From the NCBI GenBank assembly GCA_004026145.2, contig CP034975.1, positions 19,436,191 to 19,500,190 of the forward strand: a stretch of DNA of 64,000 bases, written 5' to 3'. The notes under the pieces are model-generated. The model searched no databases. It had not been told where the DNA came from and worked only from the letters and a program-made list of their open reading frames with translations. This stretch comes from Takifugu bimaculatus (lineage: Eukaryota; Chordata; Actinopteri; Tetraodontiformes; Tetraodontidae). Position numbers and translations under genes: made by a program. Below are positions 22,760 through 35,700 of the stretch, in pieces. Numbering within the stretch: position 1 is the stretch's first letter; every line of letters begins with the position of its first letter.

Positions 22760-23483
22760 ATGAGTCTGAGCAGGACTGACAAGGAGGCCGTGAAGGCCAT
22801 GTGGGCCAAAATGTCCAAGAGCATTGATGTCATCGGGGCCGAGGCGTTTGGCAGGTAAGCTCCATCTATTGCGCACAACTTAGTGACACTCCTTCGCGCA
22901 CAATCAGGGATTCAGTCAATCGGCACGTTTGAATCGTTTTAATTGTTACGCACGTCTCCTTAAACGCCAACGATCATCAAATCAGCTAGAATGAATTAGA
23001 ATGATATTTTGATACATATGTAATTTGGTTTATTTTTTGTTGTCATATTTGCACACAGGATGCTCATCGCCTATCCGCAAACCAAGATCTACTTCAGCGA
23101 ATGGAGCGACCTGCGTCCCGCCTCTGGTCCTGTGAAGGCCCACGGAAAGAAGGTGATGGGTGGAATTGCTACCGCTGTGGCCAACATAGATGACCTGACC
23201 TGTGGCCTGCGGGACCTCAGCGAGCGCCATGCCTTCACTTTGAAAGTGGACCCGGCCAATTTCAGGGTGAATTATTGATTTCGATTTTAGAGGAATTTAT
23301 GTACTCAACGACTGTGATTCGCGTAACAAATAACAACAATTCTCCCATCCACAGCTCCTGGCTCATTGCATTCTCGTGGTCACTGCCATCTTGTTCCCTA
23401 AGGACTTCACCCCGGAGATCCACGTCTCTTTTGATAAATTCCTGGCCGGTGTGGCTCTGGCTCTCTCTGATAAATACCGCTAA
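22760..23483 (+). CDS. hba: Haemoglobin alpha chain, fish alpha-A type
   Basis: Three exons: 22760-22854 (95 bp), 23059-23266 (208 bp) and 23355-23483 (129 bp); 143 residues including Met, the usual fish alpha length with a one-codon insertion in exon 2 relative to human. It begins MSLSRTDKEAVKAMWAKM, the Ser-initial form that fish acetylate, has distal His in VKAHGKKV and proximal His in LSERHAFTLKVDPANFR, and ends VALALSDKYR. Oddity: the haem-contact His of the CD region is Glu here (YFSEWSD; the alpha-D-like paralogue has YFSHLD). It is divergent from the beta gene, the classical fish alpha/beta pair. A polyadenylation signal AATAAA is at 23530-23535. Confidence 0.97.
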
Positions 23484-23535
23484 ACTGCATGGGATTTGAT
23501 GTCACGTCACCGTGGTGCTAAATCATAATAATAAA

Positions 23536-24289
23536 AAATCCCATAAATAAACAAGTTTCTTGTTTATCATACCTGACAGTGTGGATGTTATTTATCTCCA
23601 AAGTAACTTTAGTATGTGGAGAAATGAACAGCGAATTATTGCATGTTATTTACACAATTCTCAATCCATCACAATTCTGGTTTCAAAAAAACGTTTAGGT
23701 TTATTGTCGAAAATCAAGAGTGCTGCCAAGAAGAAGAGCGAGAATCTGCCTCGAAGAAGCCGTGTGTGATTCATTTTGTTCATTAGAACTTTCAAAACAA
23801 ACTCAGAAAACCGAAAAAAGGTTTGGTGTAAAAATAAATAATGGGGTTTTTGTTTGTTTGTTTTTTTGCTAAAACCGGGACCGGGGTCCAATTCAGGTGC
23901 ACGTGTAAATGTTAAATAATATGAAACAAAAGATAATTAGCCTTTTGACCAATACTCTATGGAGGGCGCCATATAGTAAACTTCACAAATATCGGTTGCT
24001 GACCTCAGATAACCCTAACGCCGCCTGGATTAAGAGAAATATTCAATACTCTAGTTTTTTCGCACGCAACACGCGAACAAGCACACACCGACGATTTTCT
24101 GAAACTTAGAATAAATCTTTTAATTATAAAAGTGCAAGTAGCCAAACTTTTCATATAGTGCGCAAGCACCACCTCATCAAAGTTGGAGTACTTTAGTAAT
24201 GTTTCGTTACATCCCTGCGTATGCAATGCGTCGCAGTTATGGATAGGGGGCGCCATACAATAAAGTAGTGGGTGTGCAGTCATCCAGCA
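23536..24289. other. Intergenic region between globins and rhbdf1 5' exon
   Basis: No gene is recognised. Two similar 19-20 bp segments, GGAGGGCGCCATATAGTAAA (23961-23980) and GGGGGCGCCATACAATAAA (24246-24264), lie about 285 bp apart in the same orientation; they contain part of a CTCF-like core but are poor full matches. Confidence 0.4.
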
Positions 24290-24501
24290 GCATGTGTGGA
24301 CCGGGAGTCAATCTAACCGGAACCGTGCGCTGTTGTGAGGACGGCGAGGAGGAGGACATAGGAACATCTGGAGGTATCGCACGACACTGAGACTCTTCAC
24401 GTGCCCAGGTCGTGCGCGACGGGTCAGCTCCATGAAGTGACCGGTGTCCGGGGCTTCCCGGCAGAGGCTGTGGCTGCTGTTCCGGCTGTGGGAGTTGGAA
24501 G
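24290..24501 (+). promoter_or_regulatory. Probable rhbdf1 promoter and 5' non-coding exon
   Basis: A CpG-rich island in AT-rich surroundings ends with the good donor GGAAG|gtaagc at 24501/24502. The first coding exon of rhbdf1 has an acceptor just upstream of its ATG, so a non-coding first exon is needed and this is the best candidate. The upstream limit of the exon is not visible. Confidence 0.45.
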
Positions 24502-25708
24502 GTAAGCCGTGGACGCGCTGCGTCCCATGTGTCGAAGGTTTACGCGCGGACGGCTCTCGGGGGACAACCAAAACTAATGTCCACATGGTCTACGCCCATG
24601 GACATTAATTATTTGATGAATAAACCTAGACATTTATATAAACTATGTACATATCTTGATATTCCGGATGGGGGGTGAGGATGTGTAACAGACAAAAGAG
24701 TTCATCGGGAGTCAAGCTAAATATTATATGAAGATAAATGAATTAAAATGACATTCAGCAGGTGGAAGAAAGTGTAGTTTGGGTTGCTGGTGGTTTGAAA
24801 ATCTGCTGCCTGAAATCTCTAAGCATGTAATTTGATTTCATTCATGCTGCTGCTTGGATTGCTCCTCAACCTCCCTGTCTCCACCCAATAGGCACAGCTT
24901 CATGAGCCTCAGCAGCCTTTCTGATCACACGCTGGCCGTCTGTAACAGCCTGTGGAGTTTTCAGATATGGACGGATTTTAAATGTAAACCGTCAGTTTAA
25001 CTGCCAAATATTTAATGAGAGAATGTCCTCTTGAGCTGTAGACTGAAAGTAAAAGACGCATGTGCATGCACACAGACACACATGAAGTTGAGCGCATCCT
25101 GTGGTGCTTAGATCAGTCTATGCAACTGCAAATGCGGCTGTGTGTGCCTGCTTGTGCATTTTTGTGGGTGTGTTTGGTGTTTGACTTCCTTTTTTATTCA
25201 ACATGCTGCATGTGTGAGCACGTCTGAGAGAAAATTCACAGCAGTGACGAAAGCTGGTGTGATTCTGGGGCGCTGCTGTTTGCAGTGAACTGCACCATCC
25301 TGTGCATGGTGTGCTCCACTGGGTGAACTGGGCTGGAAAAGTGCTGTGGGTTTTTGTGTACAGGCGTCTGCATGCACTGGAAAGTTAAAGTAGAAGAACA
25401 TGAATTAATTAATGAAGTATTGCCCAGTAAAAATATATATGTTATATTAAAGACAACTGTATCCTCTTTAAAGTGCATTTTGCTTTGGCTAGTTGTAGCA
25501 TTTATGTCACTACTGTACAGATTTTCTAGTAGGAAGCTTCTGTCTAGATAGCAGAGACCTCATTTTCAGTATTCTCATCATGTATTCCAATTTCACTCTC
25601 AAATGCTGATCTCATGTTAATGCTGAGTTTAGCTCACTTTTGTGTTTTGTTCTTACTGTATTTGTTCCTGCAGTTGTGGTGCAATACTGCAAAAGCGTTT
25701 CCGTTTCA

Positions 25709-25863
25709 TTTAAGATTAAGATTAAGATTAAGATGAACTTTATTCATCCCCGTGGGGAAATTGAATTATAGTAGCAGCGTATGCAGAGTAAAGAGACAGA
25801 AAAAATAAATACAGATAAGATTAGAATGTTATAAGCATATATACAGCATATATTATAAGCAAA

Positions 25864-25931
<68 letters not shown>

Positions 25932-26300
25932 TATATAATATAATATATACATATTATAAGCATTATAAGCATATATACATAAATATAGAATAAATTAGAA
26001 ATAAAATTACAACATGAACATTACACAGTTATTGTTATTGGCTGGGTTTGGATGAGTTATAGAGTCTGATAGCGGACGGCAGGAACGACTTCCTGTACCG
26101 TTCCTTAGAGCAGCGAGGCTGCAGGAGTCTGTTGCTGAAGCTGCTCCTCAGTTTGTCCACTGTGTTATGGAGGGGGTGGGAGGGACTGTCCATGATTGTC
26201 CGCAGTTTCAACACCATCCTGTCCCTCACCACCTCGTCCAAGTTATCAAGTCTACAGCCAACAACAGACCAACAGATGAGTTTGTTGAGTCTGTTAGCAT
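25709..26300 (-). mobile_element. Non-LTR retrotransposon 3' relic (CR1/Rex1-like)
   Basis: On minus, 26300-26035 encodes the end of a reverse-transcriptase protein: AKDANRLNKLI, then DEVVRDRMVLKLRTIM, SHPLHNTVDKLRSSFSNRLL and ERYRKSFLPSAIRLYN, ending at a stop. This matches the C-terminal tail common to fish CR1/Rex1-type LINEs. The 3' UTR carries AATTTCCCCACGGGGATGAA and ends in tandem CTTAAT units (plus strand GATTAA repeats at 25710-25735), as such LINEs do. A TA/CA microsatellite has expanded inside. Sequence further 5' (to about 26460) no longer reads as reverse transcriptase. Family name is inferred. Confidence 0.7.
25867..25930. repeat. Compound (TA)n(CA)n microsatellite
   Basis: About 25 TA units running into CA units, within the 3' UTR of the LINE relic. 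Confidence 0.9.
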
Positions 26301-27322
26301 CCTTTGCTTTAATGCCTGCAAACTCTCCACAAGGTCCCTGTATTCATCCTCCTGTCCATTTGCTAGCCTGTGCGCAAACATCATCATACGGTCACCATGT
26401 TGGTGTTTGGAAGAACAGGACCAGCTTCATCCTAGTGCTCAGTCTTCTTTATGCCTGAGTCCACTCCAGGAGGAGGGGCTGCAAACACTGTTATTTAGGT
26501 GGAACAAATTCAACTGTCTTTTTCATTGGAACTGAAAGTGAGCTGTTCACTTTGTAAAATGGAGGCGTTTGTGGTTACTTTGCAGCTGTTTCGTGGTTTC
26601 AGATTGACTTCAGAGCAAAGACACTTCCTGTATCACTCCCTGCACTCAGCACAATTCAAGGTGGCCAAGGTGGAACAATTCCATCCCTGTCTATTGCTGA
26701 CTCTTGAGGACTTACTGTCCCTCAGCCACTGTTGTCTTGCGAGACCCCCCGACCTCTCTGGTTGTAAAAAAAAACCCTCTGTCTTTAAGAGCACGGTTGT
26801 GACCCTTATTCCCTCCTCTCCCAAAATATTCTCTTCAGAACCGATTCTGTCTCAACTGTGGGCAATTACCAGCGAGTTGTCATAGAGGCGCAGCCAAACG
26901 AGGAAGCTGTTGTGCTGGAGCTGGCAGCATGAGGGATGGCAGGATGGCGGGAGGGATGAAAGACTGAGGAAGTCTATTCATGTCTGTGGGGAGGGCAGGA
27001 GGGGGGGGGGGTCGCACTCGAGATGCTCAGTGTAGCACCGACCTTCCTGTCCCCGGGTGGCCAACACACAGCGGCTCCATGTTAGCTTTAGAGGAGCTGC
27101 TCGCTTCAATGTCTCAGCCTGCTGGACATGTCTTCCCTCGGGTGCTGTCAGTTCTCAAAGCCCCCCCAGGGCAACAGAAATAGAGGAAAAAGGACAAACC
27201 GCATTAAAATGAATGTGTGAAGCCACAAGGCTGCAGCATGTTTCGTCTGCTGCCGCTCACGACCTCTTTTTCAAAAATTCTGATAATGTCTCTCAAAAAT
27301 GAGATGACTGACCTTTTTACGC

Positions 27323-27362
27323 CCAGCCCCCCCCCCCCCCTTCCCCCCCCCCACACACACAC
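27323..27362. repeat. Poly-C / CA low-complexity run
   Basis: Two C runs (13 and 10 or more bases) separated by TT, then a short CA run. Length may be unreliable in sequencing. Confidence 0.8.
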
Positions 27363-28691
27363 CATCTGGCTCGAGTACACAACATATCCACGGTCCAGCG
27401 CGGGCAGGGTGGATAAATGCAGGGTTAATCTGTGAGATCTCTTGTTGATTTGTTGCAGCACATAAAAGAAAATAGGATGTTCATTTCCTTCACCGTTCCA
27501 AAGACCAGATTATGGCTACACGACCGATCTTGCTTGGGTACCAAGGGGAATGCCAGTTTCCTTCTGTCTTGACTTGTCAGAGAATGAAAAGAAAATAATA
27601 ATTGTCCATTAGCGATCTGTTTTGCAGTCCCGCGTGTGCACGTCCGGTGGGACGAGCTGCACATTTCCTGCGGTGTTTCTCACATCGCAACAGCCGTCAG
27701 TTTCAACCAGGAGTTGCTTTGGAACTCCTGATGTAAATGACCAAGCGGTGACTCTTTGGCCTGACAGCAAAATAATGTCATGTGGTCTGTTGCAGAGGGA
27801 TTATGGTTTGTAATCTTCCTGTCATGAAAACGCAAGCGGAGAAAAGAGAGAAAATCCTGACCGTGGAGTATCATGTGGGGGATGCAGGAAACAAAAGATG
27901 GCGTTTGGACCTCACGCAGTGCTCTCTTGGGCTGTAGGGAGTTCAGAAAACCTGACATGTGAGGCACGATCGCAGGCTCTCATGTGAGTGTTTACATGTT
28001 GTGTGTATATGAGTGCGTGTGTGTGTGTGTGTGTAGGTTGTTCGCAGACAGTGGAATCCTGGATCTGGATTGTTCTGGTGGAGGTTTCAGTCTGGGTTTG
28101 TTTATGCTCTGAAGAGTAGAGAACAAAGTCAGGCCAAAGACTGAAAACTGAGACTGTGTTTGGGTCCCTCTACATCTGCGCGTAGTCCAGCTGTTTATGC
28201 AGAATATCACCAGATGTAACCTGAGGAGGAAGAGACAGATTAAACTGTCTTCTTTCATGTCGTAAGTGTTTTGCAAAATAAGAAAAGACTGTCTTTATTT
28301 AGACCCACACAGCCCGCAGCCGTTTGCTCTCTGATATTTATCTGCTTCACATCACGGCAGCTTTACAACAACTGTTGTCCTGGCAGTCTTGTAGTCTTTT
28401 TCCCAACTTCTTGGAAGTGATTCAGGTACAGTTTGCTTTCCCAGCCGAGCTTTTCTGCAGCCTGCGGTGACCTTGCTCTGTGACCGATTTTTGCAGCAAG
28501 GGTTTTTCGTCACTGCGGAGGACGCTAAGCTGTGACGTCAATAGCTGAGGAGCAACCGTGTCGACATTCTTTTAAATATTATCCAGCTAAACAGGCAGCA
28601 CCTGTATGATTGCAAACATATGAGATTTACTTGTATTTTAAGCCATTTTGGGACCTTCCTTTAACTGCCCGAGGGTGACATGTGTGGGATC

Positions 28692-28710
28692 TAGCGCCAC
28701 CTGGTGGTCA
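28692..28710 (-). promoter_or_regulatory. CTCF-type binding motif, minus orientation
   Basis: The minus strand reads TGACCACCAGGTGGCGCTA, a near-ideal CTCF site (core CCACCAGGTGGCGC). It lies in the presumed first intron of rhbdf1, 5 kb right of the last globin. Its orientation is opposite to the motif at 15520, so the two point toward each other across the globin genes. Confidence 0.65.
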
Positions 28711-29176
28711 GTGAAAGGCTGTTATAGTTGCATATTAGCTCCCCCTCTGCAGTGGTCCCCAGTCAAGAACACAGCTTTTGGGTGAACGCAAAGAAATTTT
28801 ACTTGGCTCTTCTTTGTGTTAGGAATACTTTGTCATCACAGTTTAAAGAAATTCAAACCAGACAAATAAAATTAACATTAATACAGTGAAGTTTCCCCTC
28901 TGTACTGATTTAAAGAATCCCGGGGTCACCCTGTCTTGTGATGTTAATTAAGAAAGGGTGGACATCTGGCAGGAGCCGCTTTAAAATTTGGATTAAGCAG
29001 CTCTGAGCATTCGCCTCCTCACATCTGTATCTGTCTGAGCTCATAGACATGGATTACTGTTAATGTTGTGCATATTCCGTCCCTTTTTTTTAAATGAAAA
29101 GCTGTTCAGTTGCAGTGTTTCTGAGCTTCTTTTTGGTGTGTCGTTCAGCTGGCAGGTGTAGGGGGACCTCACAAAC

Positions 29177-29663
29177 ATGGATGAGCTGGACAACAGGAAC
29201 ATCAGCCTGCAGAGGAAAAAGCCACCATGGCTAAAACTGGACATCCCAGTTATCCAGCTGACTCCAGACGAAACACCCACGCTCAAACCGGTGAGAGAGA
29301 AAATATATTTACAGAGCAATACACAATATTTATTATTAGTAACAATATTTAACCCTATTAAATATTACTAATGTTCTGGAGCGAAAGGTGCAGACTAGCC
29401 AAAGTGCAGACTTACCTCTTGATTGTTTCGATGACACACCAGGGGCGTCTTCGATTGGTTAAAGCTGATCACAGCCTTTTGACTCATACATGCGCATGTG
29501 TCCATGTTTGTATCACAGCCTGTGAAGCGCCTCCGCAGTGTAAGCATGCCAGGGGAAAACCTTCAGACCTGCACTGCTGCCATGGAAACTTCCAACAACT
29601 TCCTCCGGCCTCCTCTGGAAAGACTTCCCTCCATCACACAATCAATCAAGAGGTGATACGCGT

Positions 29664-29703
<40 letters not shown>

Positions 29704-29704
29704 A

Positions 29705-29772
<68 letters not shown>

Positions 29773-32700
29773 GCAAACATTAAACATTTTCTCCAAGTAT
29801 AAGGTTCCCTCAACAAAACAGGAATGCATCTGTTTAACCTGGGGCATTCCACATCAGAGGGGTTGGCCAGAACAGTTTAAGAACTTCAGAACTTTGGGAT
29901 TTGGACCAGGACTACCATGGAAATTTTTCACCTTTCTCTCCCCCTCTCTGATTTCTCTTTATTTATCTCTGCTGATGTTCTCCAGCTGCCTTTTATCTCC
30001 AGCTTGGTGTGCTCGGTGTAACTCTTTTTGTTCTAATTACTTTTTAACAAAATCATTTCATTCCTGCTCTAACGCGTTGATCTGGTTCTCTTTTCTTCTG
30101 CCTTCTCCTTTTCCACACATATGGCACACCTCCCTCTGGGCTTCTCTACATACTGGGTGGTAAGTGAGAAAAGAGTACGCTTTGAACGGGTCAATACAGT
30201 CCCCCCGGAGGGTCAGAGGGTCCTTAGGACGGCATCATCCATCCGAAGGCGATCATGCATCCCCAAAATAATGACCCGGCGGCGCTCATCAATACCCAAA
30301 CAGATCATCAGGTACAAAATATAGAAAACAATGCTTTTGATGGCTCAGCAAGAATTAATAGGAGTGGGAGGTTTCCCTCCCCTCAAGAGGCTTTATCTTC
30401 CAAGCTGTTGCCTGGAGACGAACTACAAGTAAAATCCTGGTGTATGTTGCCACATCTGTGGGATCGATCAATCAGCAGGGATAAAAAGAGCTCCAAGTCA
30501 CACTGATGATGATCATGAACTGAACCTGACACCCTTAATGGGAAATTACTGAGGTGGAGTTCAGCACTACCGTCGCTCCAGTTTGTGGGTGTCGTGTTCA
30601 GGCATGTTCAGCTGCACTCCCGTTCCTCTTTTCCCTAGAAACGTGTACAGTCTTTCTACATTTCCTGGTGTGTTTAAGGGGGAACTGGTGTTCACTCAAA
30701 AACGGGCTGGGGAGGGGGCGCTCAATGTGATGAGGACCAGAGCTGTTGTCGTCATTTTTGAGTGGGTCACATCCTTTTTTGCAGACTCTTGTGAAGGACT
30801 ACTGGGAGGCCGGCCATGGATTTCACATACTCTATTTCAAACAGTCAGGAGGAAATTTCTTGTGTGTTCTAGGATCCATTTGATGAGAAACTGAAGACAT
30901 CTGTGGATATTTAACATCATGGCACTAGGCATTTCTTCTAACCTTTGAGTAAGAACCAGATGGGTCATAACAGAGAGTCTGGAAATGCGGTGCTTGTCTC
31001 GTCTTTGCGTAACAGCGAGGATTACGAGGTCCATTTGCCCCACGTGCTCAAAAATCCCTTTATAGAACGCATACATGTGATTTGTGAAGGATCCGTGTGG
31101 GGGATTGGGGTTTAATGCTGCTGTGGGGGGTAAAAAGGGACAGTGTGTCACGGAAACCGGTGTTGGAGGGTACAAGTCTATGCAGTTCCTGTCTAATGTA
31201 GTCATGGGCCCGACCCTGAACAACCGCCTGAGATCTCTGGACAGGTGAGTGTGTCTTGGGGAGCTGTGGCATGAGGACCCTCAAGAAAATGAAATTTAAA
31301 AGATAAGAAAAATAACTTCATAGTCCAAAAATGTTCTTGTCTCTCATCCTATCTGTATGTAAATGATCTGATTTCCTGTTTTCTCAAAGTTATTAGTAAA
31401 CGTTTATAGCTAAGCAATCCTTAGTTTATGCTCTGGTCAAGTTATTTACAGTAATTTGCAATAGCCTTAGTTATAGTTATTCCTTTTTTGGATATTATTT
31501 TTACACCACCTACAAAGAGAGGCTGTAATCAACCCTGTTTTCTTTTGAAAGATATTCCTTTCAGGAAGAAAGACAGTCGCCTCCCTGCCCGTGTGTAACC
31601 TTAAAAGGTGTCCCCAGCTGGAGCCTGTCTTAATGATGCGGCTTGAGTGTTTATTACTGAGTGTTCTGCTCTCTAAATAATCTCCCCTGAGTGGCCTCCC
31701 CCTCCAGGACTCACTGCCTGACACACAAACACTGTTCCCCATCCAGAGAGGATAAAAGTGGAAAAGCGTGTCTATGCAAAAGTCACATCTATACACCCAC
31801 TTCAGTTAATGAGGAGGATACAAAAGCCATCAAGCCTGTTCATTTCCACTATGGTCTGATGTTCCACTAAAAATTCGATTTGTGAGTTTGTCTCTCATTT
31901 CCCACCACATTCAATTGAAATCTGCCAGTACTTTTCGCACTCACGCTAACCAGTCTGCTACAAAAATTAGCCACCCCACCAGATTAGCCACAGCAGGCAG
32001 CTGGCCACAGAATGTTTTCTGCCCTTCTGGGATTCTTGGATTCCTGGTGCCAAAGGAAGTAGCGTACTTAAAAACCACAAAACCCGACTGATACGCTTAT
32101 GAAAAATAACAATAGACTTGACTCATCCGCTAATCTGCAGCTACAACTGAGGGAGATTTGAGGAGCAGCTGGGAGGCAACAACTCCATGGAACAAGCAGC
32201 TGCCACCAATTGACTAATCAGCACTTTGTTCTGGACAGATGTACGACCCAATCAGTCCAAAAAGCTAAAGCGCAGGCGCCGCGGAGGGCACAAATCCCAA
32301 CAAAGAGCACCAATATGATGCTAGACATTATATGTTGGCTCTTTGTGGCACTCTGGCTGCAAATTGGTGCTGTGATGTTAACAGTTTCACAGAAACAAAA
32401 TGTAATGAAAGTGTTTGGAGGGCAACCTTCAAATACGCCTGTCGGCAGCCTCTGCTCAAGGTACCAATAGCAGGACACTTGACTGAGGAGACCCATCATT
32501 AAGACACATGCGGCAGTTGGGTTATTTTGGCCAACGGGGGCAGATTATCGCACTTTAGCTAACATTGCCAGGTCAATGTGTCCTTGATTGTCCATGAATT
32601 TTACAAGGTCATGCGCTACATCCTCCTACCTGAGTCAATCAAACTAATCGAGGGGGATGATCTCTGGGAGGTCATACAAGGCTTCCTAATGAGATGGGGT

Positions 32701-35700
32701 TTCCCACTTTGGAGCCATTGATGGAAGTCACATGTCCACCCCTGGACTAGAAGAAAGTCACATTTTGTTCGCATTTTACCTATTTCACTCCCAAAGGATG
32801 GAATTTGGTCCTTCTGGAGATCAACAATTCTGGTAAGCCTGGCTACAATAATGAAATTATCTCTCTTCCCCTGCAATTTATATTCTTTACTAGTGCTGTG
32901 TAAAAAGTTTTACGTTCAAGTCTCTGAAAGATGTAAGTGTATTAAATTAATTGTTAATATGCCACCTTGTGATACAATTAATTATGTGATATGGCTTGGT
33001 GGTATTGGTATTAAAATCTGATAGCTCCTCTATGTTTACAGTAGCCATCTGTTCACTTAACTGTTGCACATCACAGTGAAGTAACAGCTGATGGGTGTTT
33101 CATTTTATGATTATTTACATGAGGAAAAAACTATAGAATAACACATCCTGCCTCCATAACAGTTTCACCAGTCTACAGAGGACAGCTTGGAAGTGTCCAT
33201 AACTGCCAGGATTCTTAGGAATTCCCTTGTCTTTGCAGTGGGAAAGAGAGAGGGAAGCTTTTTCCAACAGTAAGTTTCTCTGTCACTCTCATGCACACTT
33301 TCATGCATAAATGTGTGGAAAGAAAAACAATAGTCTCAAACTAGTTACAAATGTGTATTACACAATCTGTAAATGTAAAATATTTTATTTACAAATGTGT
33401 GCAATGACTCGTGTGTAACTCAGAGTGGACATGTGTAGATCTTTGCACGTTTATGTTTCATGTAATACACATTTTTGACAGTTTTGAGATATTTTCTCTA
33501 CACACATGCACATCTGGTATTGAACCATATTTAAAATATATTGAAAAACATGTTATAACATCTAATAAATGTCACTTTCCATCACCAAAGGACACAGGAG
33601 AGATCAAGTTGCACTCATGCTGCGTGCTGACGCGGCGTACCCCACCCAGAGCTGACTGCTTGAAGGCTACTCTGATGCAGGGAACCTGACAGAGCAACAA
33701 GGATACTTTAATGAGCGGAACAGCAAAGCCAGAAGGAGCGTGGAATGTGCATGAAGGGATGATGGCAGAGACGCCCTGATGGAGCGTTTTATACAGCCAC
33801 CCATGATTTCCGAAAGTAACCAATCACTGAACCAATTGTCAGATGATTTTTTTGAATGTCAACTTTAACTGACATTGTTTAAATGTAACAGTCTTAAATT
33901 GTGGAGTTAAAGAATGTGTTTTCAAGACAAATACAAATGAAATTTAATAAATATACAATAAAATATTTTGCATTCAATGAAAATATTCAATGAAGTGCTG
34001 AGGACTGACTGAAGGGCTGGAAGGGAAGTCATGGCTATTACCACCCACTGCTGTTATACATCCTGGTTTAGCACCAGGTTTTCTATGTCCGCATGCATGT
34101 CAAGACTGTGAAGATAATCATTTTTAGGGCTTATGGCAACAACTGTGAAGCGTTACATTAAATTTGCCCGTGTCAACAAGCACATCAGGGCTGCTTGGTG
34201 AACTACCAGGTTCTATGACCAGGCTCCTCCTGGTAGGGGGACTGCCAATGGAAACTAGCCTTTAATCTGGGGAATTCTTAATTTTTAAAATCTTCATTAA
34301 TGTAAACTACAAAAACCCGACCTTCTGTTCTCCTGGTATTCCCGGGTCCCGCTCCTCCTCATGGTGACAGCTATCTAGCAGCTCCCTGTTCTGCCAGTTC
34401 TATCAAAATGCTTTCAAACAGACCCGTTACTTATTGGGCCCAACACTTCTCTATGTCTCCTCTGAGTACCGGTAACTCCATTGTAGCTGACCTCTATTAA
34501 AAGTATTAAAGTATTAAAAATAGGCTGTCTCCTGCCCAGTATATCATGGTTGGCCTTGTTTAAAGATTGATATCTAAGATTTCTGCCAATGCACAGGAGA
34601 ATTTAAACTGACTAAAATGCCGTTTCTCTCTTTAGGGGTACAGCTGATTGGTTTGGAGTGAGCAAAGACAGTGACAGCACACAGCGATGGAGGAGGAAGA
34701 GCCTGCAACACTGCAGCCATCTGTATGGGGGGCTGAAGGCACAGGTGATGAGGGAGATGGAGCTCCGCAGCCAAGACAACCTCTCCCTGACCAGCACTGA
34801 GACCCCTCCTCCCCTCTACCTCCCACCCCACCACCCCAGTAACCGCTACTGTGGCATGCAGAGGGTAGGGCGCTCTGGTGCGCTGTAGCCGGGCGGGGGG
34901 AGTCATTCACCTTTAAACTCATGTCAAGCCATCTGCCAGTGTTGCACTAATACATCCAACTCACCCTTCCATATAATTAGGACACGTGGAACACAATTCC
35001 ATGCTATCAAACTACTTTCACTTTCAGAATTCAGCCTTTGGAAATTTTGTAACATGCAGGTTCTCACTTTTTCCATCTCGCAGCAGTGCAGGCAAACATA
35101 ACGGCTGCTATGCAAACTTCCTGCAGCAGATATTTATAATAATTTCCAATTTTACTGCCAAGATCAAGGTCATGCATGATTGTGTGGAGTTTACTGTGAG
35201 CGAATGAATGTGCGAGTGACTCGATCCAGATGTGGTCATCCTTCTTTCCTGTCTCTCTCGCTTTATCCGCAGATGTCTCTTGACTACCAGCGTAAAGACA
35301 AGCTTTGAAACAGCTGTTTGTCCGTCTGTGTACAGATTGTAGACCCCCTGTCGCGGGGTCGTGCCTTCCGCGTGGTGGAAGAGGCTGACGGTTCCAGTGT
35401 CCCCCAAACTCCTGTCACGCCCTGCACAGCCTCCCTTTGCTCCCATTCCAGCTCCCGCTCTGCCCTGAACCGGTTGCCACGGCGGCGCAAGCGGGAGTCT
35501 GTGGCAGTGATGAGTCTCAAAGCTGCAGGCATCATTGATGAAGGTGCTTATTGTCTGTTTATGCTACAGTTGGAGCCACCAAACACCGTATGTCAGATCA
35601 TTTCCATGGTGTTATGCTCATCCAAAGAGATTCCATTCTTTTCTATATCCTACACACAAACATGGACTTTATTGTCCATCTAATGTGCGCCTGTCTATAT

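Larger units (their letters stand above)
24502..29176 (+). other. rhbdf1 first intron (presumed)
   Basis: 4.7 kb with no coding exon recognised. It contains a LINE 3' relic (25709-26300), a TA/CA compound repeat, a poly-C run, a short GT run (about 28009-28034) and a strong CTCF-type motif at 28692-28710, all listed separately. Confidence 0.4.

Noticed and set aside
29371..29852. Long open frames of Thr-His or Cys-Val repeats
   Set aside because: They are readings of the CA microsatellite, as are those near 53.9, 58.1 and 63.0 kb.
8150..33690. Shared 15-base string CTGATGCAGGGAACCT-type at about 8150 and 33673
   Set aside because: The match does not extend beyond about 15 bases on either side; taken as coincidence.
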